A DNA stretch of 64,000 bases from Deltaproteobacteria bacterium (GTDB lineage Bacteria > Desulfobacterota > Binatia > UTPRO1). How positions within the stretch are numbered: position 1 is the first letter of the stretch; each line of letters opens with the position of its first letter. The notes under the pieces are model-generated. The model did no database searches. It had not been told where the DNA came from and saw only the letters and a program-made list of their open reading frames with translations. The DNA is taken from NCBI GenBank assembly GCA_016200545.1, contig JACQEO010000048.1:1-64000 (forward strand), given 5' to 3'. Positions 55,302 to 64,000 of the stretch are shown piece by piece. The translations under genes and the position numbers were made by a program.

Positions 55302-56215
55302 CCATACGGCGCGGCCGCGTCGAAGCGGCGATGACGACGGCTCCGGCATCGCGGCGGCACGCGCTCGGCGTCGCCGACGTGCGCCGCGGCGGGACACGTG
55401 CGTGGGCCGTCCTACGCGACGCGGGGCGGAAGTTCTACGCTGACGACTGCCCGACGCTCGCGGCGGCGATCTCGTTCTACGCGCTGCTGTCGCTGATCCC
55501 GGTGCTCTTCCTGGTGATCGCGATCCTCGGCTACGTCGTCGGCTCCTCGCAGGAGACGTTCCGTGCCGTGCTCGGCTCGGCGCGTGAGTTCATCCCCCAT
55601 CTGAGCGATGACTTCACGCACAATCTCGAATGGGTCGTCGCCAACCGTGGCCGGCTCTCCTGGCTCGGCTTGGGGACCTTGGTGGTGGCCTCCGGTCTTG
55701 TCTTCCATGCCACCGAGTTCGCGCTCGACCGTCTCTTCGCCGTCGGTCAACACCGCGGCTTCGTACACTCGCGCCTGCTGTCGATGAGCGTCGTCGTGGC
55801 GATGGGGGTGGTGTTGCTGTTCTCGTTCTACGTCGGCGTCCTCTTCCACGCCCTGAACGCCGATCCCGACCTGGCGCCGTTCGGGGAAGGGCTGCTGCTG
55901 CAGCTCGCGCACGGGCTGCGCATCCAGTACCTGACCTCGGTGATGCTGGTGCTGGCGTCGTTCACGCTCGCGCTGCGTGTCTTTCCGCACGCGCCCGTCG
56001 GCTGGCGCGAAGCGTTCCTCGGGGCATGCATCGGCACCGTCCTCTGGGAGGTCGCGCGACGGTTCTTCCTCTGGTACCTCGCGAACATGGCGCAGTTCTA
56101 CGTCGTCTACGGCTCGCTCGGCGCACTCGTCGCCGTCATGGTGTGGATCTACATGTCGGCGACGATCTTCCTCTACGCCGCCGAGTGCGTCGTCCTCCTC
56201 GGCCCGCAGCGCTGA
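55298..56215 (+). CDS. yihY: YihY/BrkB-family inner membrane protein
   Basis: The 305-residue protein has about six hydrophobic segments and the family motif DDCPTLAAAISFYALLSLIPVLFL in its first helix region, then WREAFLGACIGTVLWEVAR and YGSLGALVAVMVWIYMSATIFLYAAEC at the end. The family was once called ribonuclease BN by mistake; its function is unknown, with transport or envelope roles proposed. ATG 55298 overlaps the der stop. It ends the long plus-strand run and is convergent with the carbonic anhydrase-like gene. Confidence 0.9.
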   Translation: MTIRRGRVEAAMTTAPASRRHALGVADVRRGGTRAWAVLRDAGRKFYADDCPTLAAAISFYALLSLIPVLFLVIAILGYVVGSSQETFRAVLGSAREFIPHLSDDFTHNLEWVVANRGRLSWLGLGTLVVASGLVFHATEFALDRLFAVGQHRGFVHSRLLSMSVVVAMGVVLLFSFYVGVLFHALNADPDLAPFGEGLLLQLAHGLRIQYLTSVMLVLASFTLALRVFPHAPVGWREAFLGACIGTVLWEVARRFFLWYLANMAQFYVVYGSLGALVAVMVWIYMSATIFLYAAECVVLLGPQR

Positions 56216-56263
56216 CGTCCTCGCGGGTCATGCCGGAACGTCGCGTCGAATGCGGCGTCGCGG

Positions 56264-56782
56264 TCAGCGGAGTCCGGAGGCGCGATACTCGGCGGCGACG
56301 CGCGCGTAGTTCACCGCCGACGCGAGGAGCGACGCGCGCTCGGCAACGGTGAGCGAGCGCACGGCCCTCGCCGGACTGCCGACGACGAGCTGGCCCGGCG
56401 CGAAGCGTGTGCCCGGCGTGAGGAGTGCGCCGGCGCCGATCAGACACTCGGCGCCGACCTCGACGCCGTCGAGGACGATCGCGCCCATGCCGACGAGCGT
56501 GCGATCACCGATCGTGCACCCGTGGACGATGGCGCCGTGGCCGATCGTGACGTCGTCGCCGACGGTCGTCGCGGCGCGACCGGTCGTGACGTGCAGGGTC
56601 GCGTGATCTTGAATGTTCGTACGTCGGCCGATACGGATCGGATGGACGTCGCCGCGAACGACGGCGTGGAACCAGACGCTGCTCTCGGCGCCGACGATGA
56701 CGTCGCCGATCACGACCGCGCTATCGACGACATAGGCCGACGCGTCGATCGCGGGCATCGCGGCGCGAAACGGGGCGATCAT
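56264..56782 (-). CDS. Gamma-carbonic anhydrase-like hexapeptide protein
   Basis: The 172-residue protein is a left-handed beta-helix of the YrdA/PaaY/CaiE type: VWFHAVVRGDVHPIRIGRRTNIQDHATLHVT and TIGHGAIVHGC supply the conserved RGD, Asp and three zinc-ligand His positions of gamma-carbonic anhydrases. Most bacterial members have low or unproven carbonic anhydrase activity. It is transcribed alone, divergent from guaB and convergent with yihY. Confidence 0.9.
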   Translation of the reverse strand: MIAPFRAAMPAIDASAYVVDSAVVIGDVIVGAESSVWFHAVVRGDVHPIRIGRRTNIQDHATLHVTTGRAATTVGDDVTIGHGAIVHGCTIGDRTLVGMGAIVLDGVEVGAECLIGAGALLTPGTRFAPGQLVVGSPARAVRSLTVAERASLLASAVNYARVAAEYRASGLR

Positions 56783-56906
56783 CGCCGGCTCGCTAGCACG
56801 CGCCGATAGCGCGGCGCCAGCGCGCGGTGCGCTCTGGCTTGTCCTTCCGTCGAGCTTCTGTTACTCAAAGCCATGGACGGTCAGATCACCTCTCGACGCA
56901 CTCTAG

Positions 56907-58418
<1,512 letters not shown>

Positions 58419-58440
58419 GGAGTCGGGCTGGGAGGACACG

Positions 58441-60219
<1,779 letters not shown>

Positions 60220-60229
60220 GAGGGGCGCG

Positions 60230-61765
60230 ATGATCCTCGTTCTCGATTTCGGCAGCCAGTACACACAGCTCATCGCACGGCGCGTACGCGAGCAGCACGT
60301 CTACTGCGAGATCCACCCGTTCAACCTGCCGCTCGCACGGGTGCGCGCGCTCGCGCCCGAGGGGATCATTCTCTCCGGCGGCCCGGCGAGCGTGTACGCG
60401 GAGGGCGCGCCGCTTCCGGACCCCGCGATTCTCGATCTCGGCGTGCCGGTCCTCGGCGTCTGCTACGGGATGGGCGTACTGACGTTACACGCGGGCGGGC
60501 GCGTTGCGCGCGCGACGCGCCGCGAGTTCGGGCACGCGCGCATCACCATCCGCGACACCAGCGACCTCTTCGCCGGTCTCGAGGTCGGTCCGGACGGGCT
60601 CTCCGTGTGGATGAGCCACGGCGACCGCACCGAGTCGATGCCGCCCGGCTTCGAGTTGCTGGCGTCGAGCACAAACTCGCCGATCGCCGCGTTTCGCGAC
60701 CGCCCGCGGCGCCGCTACGGCATCCAATTTCACCCCGAGGTGGCGCACACCGACCAGGGCACGGCGATCTACCGGAACTTCCTCTTTCGCATCTGCGACG
60801 CGAAGCCCACCTGGACGATGGAGAACTTCATCGGGCGCGAGGTCGAGCGCATCCGCGCCGAGGTCGACGGCGCCCGCGTCATCTGCGCGCTCTCCGGCGG
60901 CGTCGACTCGGCGGTCACCGCCGCGATCGTCGACCGCGCCGTCGGCGACCGCCTCACCTGCGTCTTCGTCGACAACGGCGTCCTCCGCGCCAACGAGGCC
61001 GCGCGCGTCGCGACCGTCTTCCGCGCGCGCTTCGGCGACCGCCTGCGCGTCGTCGACGCGAGCGCCCGCTTCCTCGACGCGCTGGCGGACGTGGAAGATC
61101 CGGAGGCGAAGCGGCGCGCGATCGGGCGCACCTTCATCGAGGTGTTCGAGGCCGAGGCGCGTACCATTCCGGGCGTCGGCTACCTCGCGCAGGGTACCCT
61201 CTACCCCGACGTCATCGAGTCGGTGTCCTTCAAGGGACCGTCGGCGACGATCAAGAGCCACCACAACGTCGGCGGCCTCCCCGAGCGCATGGCGCTCAAG
61301 CTCGTCGAGCCGTTGCGCGAGCTCTTCAAGGACGAGGTGCGCGAGCTCGGACGCCTCCTCGCGGTGCCGGACGAGATCCTCGGCCGCCAACCGTTTCCCG
61401 GTCCCGGCCTCGCCATTCGCATCCTCGGCACCGTGACCGCCGAGCGCCTCGCCGTCCTCCGCGCCGTCGACACCATCGTCGTCGACGAGATCAAGGCCGC
61501 CGGCCTCTACCACAAGCTCTGGCAGGCGTTCGCCGTGCTCCTCCCGGTGAAGACCGTCGGCGTCATGGGCGACGAGCGCACCTACGAGAACGTCGTCGCC
61601 ATCCGCGCCGTCGAGAGCGTCGACGGCATGACCGCCGACTGGGCGCGCTTGCCGTACGATCTGCTCGCCACGCTCTCGAACCGCATCATCAACGAGATCA
61701 CCGGCGTCAATCGCGTCGTCTACGACGTGTCCTCGAAGCCGCCAGCGACGATCGAGTGGGAGTAG
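60230..61765 (+). CDS. guaA: GMP synthase (glutamine-hydrolysing)
   Basis: GuaA aminates XMP to GMP. The 511-residue protein has an N-terminal class I glutaminase (catalytic Cys in GVCYGMG, His and Glu in FHPEVAHT), an ATP pyrophosphatase domain ([12 protein letters not shown]), and the dimerisation domain ending TIEWE. The glutaminase nucleophile motif is normally GxCYGMQ; here the Gln is Gly. The rest is canonical. ATG 60230 follows GAGGGGCG. Confidence 0.96.
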   Translation: MILVLDFGSQYTQLIARRVREQHVYCEIHPFNLPLARVRALAPEGIILSGGPASVYAEGAPLPDPAILDLGVPVLGVCYGMGVLTLHAGGRVARATRREFGHARITIRDTSDLFAGLEVGPDGLSVWMSHGDRTESMPPGFELLASSTNSPIAAFRDRPRRRYGIQFHPEVAHTDQGTAIYRNFLFRICDAKPTWTMENFIGREVERIRAEVDGARVICALSGGVDSAVTAAIVDRAVGDRLTCVFVDNGVLRANEAARVATVFRARFGDRLRVVDASARFLDALADVEDPEAKRRAIGRTFIEVFEAEARTIPGVGYLAQGTLYPDVIESVSFKGPSATIKSHHNVGGLPERMALKLVEPLRELFKDEVRELGRLLAVPDEILGRQPFPGPGLAIRILGTVTAERLAVLRAVDTIVVDEIKAAGLYHKLWQAFAVLLPVKTVGVMGDERTYENVVAIRAVESVDGMTADWARLPYDLLATLSNRIINEITGVNRVVYDVSSKPPATIEWE

Positions 61766-61771
61766 GCGCGT

Positions 61772-63523
61772 TCAGCGCGGGCGGTCGGCGGTGGTGTCGG
61801 CCGGGCCGATCTCGAAGACGACGAAGCGTGGGTCCGACCCTCGATACATCGGTCGCAGGAGGCCCGGATGCTCCGCCTGCACCCGGCCCACGAGCTCGTA
61901 GAATGCGTCTTCCTCGGGAAACGCCGGCATTGGCGACACGAATAGGTAACGCACCCGATACGTGGCGAGGGCGCTGACGAGATCGCTCGGCGAGCCGAGC
62001 GGCGGCGCGTCGCCTCCGTAGTAGAGCGAGCTCGGACGCGGGACGAAGGGGCGAATCGTCGGGTGGCCGGTGTAGAGCGCGGTCATCGAGTCGAAGTCTG
62101 CGGCGAGCACGTCGTCCGCGGCGGCGTGCGCGTCGAGCCACGCGAACGCGTCGCGATACGAGGCCCACGCGACCGGCGTGTCCGGCAGCATGAAGTAGGG
62201 GAAGTGCGCGCGCGTGCTCACGGACGCATACTCGGCGAGTGTCTGCACGTTCAGCGGCACGACGGCGGTGAGCGCGACCGCGACGGCAAGCGAGCGGAAG
62301 CGCGACGGGAGGATTCGCTTGGCGGCGCGCGCGACGAGCGCGAAGATCGCGGCCGCGAGAAAGAACAGGATCGGGATCAAGAACCGGTCCGGCGGCCAGG
62401 GCCACGAGCAGATGAGCGCCAGGTAGGCGAGCAGGGTGAACGGCAGGAGCTCGAGACGGCGCGCGCGCACCGCGATCGCGAGCCACGCAGCGGCGCCGAG
62501 CGCCGTAGTCAGGACCCACGCGCGCTCGCTGTACGCGTACAGGGATCGTGTCATGCCCTCGAAGGCGATCTCGCCGATCGCCGTGCACGCCTTCAGGACG
62601 TTGGTCCCGAAGATCGTCGCCGCGAGCACGAGGCGCGATTGCGCCCCGTATCCGAAATAGCCCGTCGACCAGTGGCCGAGGTAGTCCTGCTGGTAGCCGA
62701 CGATCGGCTCGGCGGCGAGACCGCCGACGCCGCGCACCATCCACAGGATCCACGGCAAGGTCACCAGCGCCACCCCGGCGAGCATCCAGAGCAGCGAGCG
62801 GCGCGCGCGCGCGGCGATGACGAGCGCAGCCACTGGGACGACGATCCCGGCGCTGCGGCAGAGGAACGGGAGCGCGGCGACGATCCCGGCGCCGAGTGCG
62901 CGGCGTGGCGTCGTCGGTCCAACGCGGACGTACGCCTCAGTCGTCCACAGGCTCGCGACCACGAGGAGCGCGAACGGCATCTCGCTGAGCACTGCGCTCG
63001 CGTAGTAGAGAACATTCGGCGCCGACGCGCACAGCACACCGGCCGCGAGGGCCGGCACGCGCTCGACGTAACGGAAGCGGACCACGTAGAGATAGGCGGC
63101 CGCGAGCGCGAGCGCGGCGGCGACGAGGGTGGCGACTTGCATCGCCAGCAGTCGCGCCTCGAGCGTCGACGCCGAGCGCCACAACAGCGCGAGGGCGGCG
63201 GGATAGAGAATCGGGTACTTCGTCTGTGGCGGCGCGCCCGGCAGGTTGATCAGGTGATAGCCGCCGCCTTGTGCCAGCGCCTTGGCGGTGATCGCGTACA
63301 CGGCGTCGTCGTGGAACGCGCCGACGACGCCGGGCACGAGGCGGACGAACCCGGCAACTAGGACCACGGCCGCGAGGGCCAGCGCGACGAAGCTGTCGCG
63401 GCGGGTGAGACCGCCGAGCTCCACGCCGGCCACGCCGTCAGCGTGTCCCGCTGCCGGCGCGGTGGTCCTGCGGACGGCTTTCGGCGCTCGTGTACCACGC
63501 ACTCGTGGTCCTATTCGCCCCAC
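61772..63523 (-). CDS. Polytopic glycosyltransferase-like membrane protein (PMT/ArnT superfamily)
   Basis: The 583-residue protein has about 11 hydrophobic segments and, in its first extracytoplasmic loop, FHDDAVYAITAKALAQGGGY, the acidic motif of lipid-linked-sugar glycosyltransferases (GT39/GT83-like). A soluble C-terminal part of about 170 residues follows (SYRDAFAWLDAHAAADD). It would transfer a sugar from a polyprenyl carrier on the periplasmic side. Donor and acceptor are unknown. The start (ATG 63523) overlaps the stop of the upstream gene by 13 bases; a later start is possible because the first 40 residues are low-complexity. Confidence 0.8.
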   Translation of the reverse strand: MGRIGPRVRGTRAPKAVRRTTAPAAGHADGVAGVELGGLTRRDSFVALALAAVVLVAGFVRLVPGVVGAFHDDAVYAITAKALAQGGGYHLINLPGAPPQTKYPILYPAALALLWRSASTLEARLLAMQVATLVAAALALAAAYLYVVRFRYVERVPALAAGVLCASAPNVLYYASAVLSEMPFALLVVASLWTTEAYVRVGPTTPRRALGAGIVAALPFLCRSAGIVVPVAALVIAARARRSLLWMLAGVALVTLPWILWMVRGVGGLAAEPIVGYQQDYLGHWSTGYFGYGAQSRLVLAATIFGTNVLKACTAIGEIAFEGMTRSLYAYSERAWVLTTALGAAAWLAIAVRARRLELLPFTLLAYLALICSWPWPPDRFLIPILFFLAAAIFALVARAAKRILPSRFRSLAVAVALTAVVPLNVQTLAEYASVSTRAHFPYFMLPDTPVAWASYRDAFAWLDAHAAADDVLAADFDSMTALYTGHPTIRPFVPRPSSLYYGGDAPPLGSPSDLVSALATYRVRYLFVSPMPAFPEEDAFYELVGRVQAEHPGLLRPMYRGSDPRFVVFEIGPADTTADRPR

Positions 63524-64000
63524 CGGTCGACCCAGTAGATGTACGTGGAGCCGCCGGGCACCGCGACCGGCTCTTTAGCGCGCAGGAACGCGTAGGACTG
63601 GCGAAGATCCGGTGGCAGATACGTACCCTGGAGGTGCGTGGCGCCGATCGCGACGTAGCCCGGCACGACCGGCGTACGCGCGGCGTAGCCGACGGTTCCG
63701 AGCTCATCGAAGTCGCCGAAGTTCGAGCCGGCGAGGGGCACGAAGTCGACGCCGTACGCCGCCGGGTCGGCGCTACCGAAGTAACAGAGATTCACGCGTG
63801 CCACGTGCTGCGCCGCCATCCAGCGGCGGAGCGCCGGCAATCCCTGACCCCAATCGAGGTTCGAGTCCGAGAGTAGACGGACGCCGCCGCGCGCGCCCCC
63901 CGCGGGTGCGTTGAAGAACGGAAGGAAGAACGGTCGGGCGGCCAGCGCCTCGGCCGCGACGAGCAGACAAGCGACGCTGCCGAAGGCGACGGCGGCGCGC
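63511..64000 (-). CDS. C-terminal part of a second polytopic glycosyltransferase-like protein, cut by window
   Basis: The frame is open to the right window edge, so the N-terminal membrane part is missing. The visible 162 residues include one hydrophobic segment (AFGSVACLLVAAEALA), FFLPFFNAPAGG, then LLSDSNLDWGQGLPALRRW and VNLCYFGSADPAAYG. These are hallmarks of the soluble tail of GT39-type membrane proteins. It is on the same strand as, and overlaps, the related gene downstream, so both may belong to one glycan-related operon. Confidence 0.75.
   Translation of the reverse strand, partial: RAAVAFGSVACLLVAAEALAARPFFLPFFNAPAGGARGGVRLLSDSNLDWGQGLPALRRWMAAQHVARVNLCYFGSADPAAYGVDFVPLAGSNFGDFDELGTVGYAARTPVVPGYVAIGATHLQGTYLPPDLRQSYAFLRAKEPVAVPGGSTYIYWVDRWGE

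Overview
The window is very GC-rich, densely packed DNA from a free-living Gram-negative bacterium. The best guess is a deltaproteobacterial-type lineage (Desulfobacterota, Myxococcota or Binatia-like). Four points support this: cysteine-rich CGDG...CDDGN surface repeats, a sigma-54 (NtrC-type) regulator cluster, LonN, MeaB and acyl-CoA dehydrogenase genes, and the run ftsH-folP-cdaA-cdaR-glmM-pdxJ-nnr-tsaE-lysC-cimA, an order I associate with Geobacter-like genomes. The placement is inference; no rRNA gene is present.

Layout. 1-2452: 3' part of a large secreted repeat protein. 2580-8804: housekeeping and metabolic genes (Nudix hydrolase, YchF-like GTPase, thiolase-like protein, LON-domain protein, small membrane proteins, rhodanese-MoeB fusion, histidine phosphatase). 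8831-14317 (minus): a signalling operon of a degenerate REC/AAA+/kinase protein, an NtrC-type response regulator, a REC-histidine kinase hybrid and an unknown protein. 14854-17644: membrane protein, lipB, meaB and a phosphatase. 17971-20073: a fatty acid desaturase fused to a methyltransferase, lower in GC than its surroundings and preceded by a consensus-like sigma-54 promoter. 20042-26311 (minus): a six-gene pentose phosphate operon (gnd-zwf-rpiA-pgl-HAD-pgi). 26428-29179: ferritin-like protein, GMC oxidoreductase and its Tat-signal partner subunit. 29325-31212: accessory small genes around an elongator-type tRNA-Met. 31237-34735 (minus): an ABC-2 exporter and a secreted protein separated by a 168-bp MITE-like inverted-repeat element.

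34840-56215 (plus) is a nearly uninterrupted run of 19 genes, mostly overlapping at stop/start codons: tilS, ftsH, folP, cdaA, cdaR, glmM, pdxJ, nnr, tsaE, lysC, cimA, cysE, cysteine desulfurase, mnmA, rnc, a DGQHR-domain gene, era, der and yihY. They cover cell-wall precursors, c-di-AMP, tRNA modification, amino-acid and sulfur metabolism, and RNA/ribosome maturation. After a divergent gamma-carbonic-anhydrase gene come guaB (with an intrinsic terminator just ahead of its start), an acyl-CoA dehydrogenase and guaA. The window ends in two minus-strand polytopic glycosyltransferase-like genes, the second cut by the edge.

The most unusual items are the triple-degenerate signalling protein at 12308-14317, the desaturase-methyltransferase fusion with its sigma-54 site, the DGQHR-domain gene between rnc and era, and the MITE-like element whose end supplies a neighbour's stop codon. 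I saw no CRISPR array, prophage, complete insertion sequence or obvious defence island.
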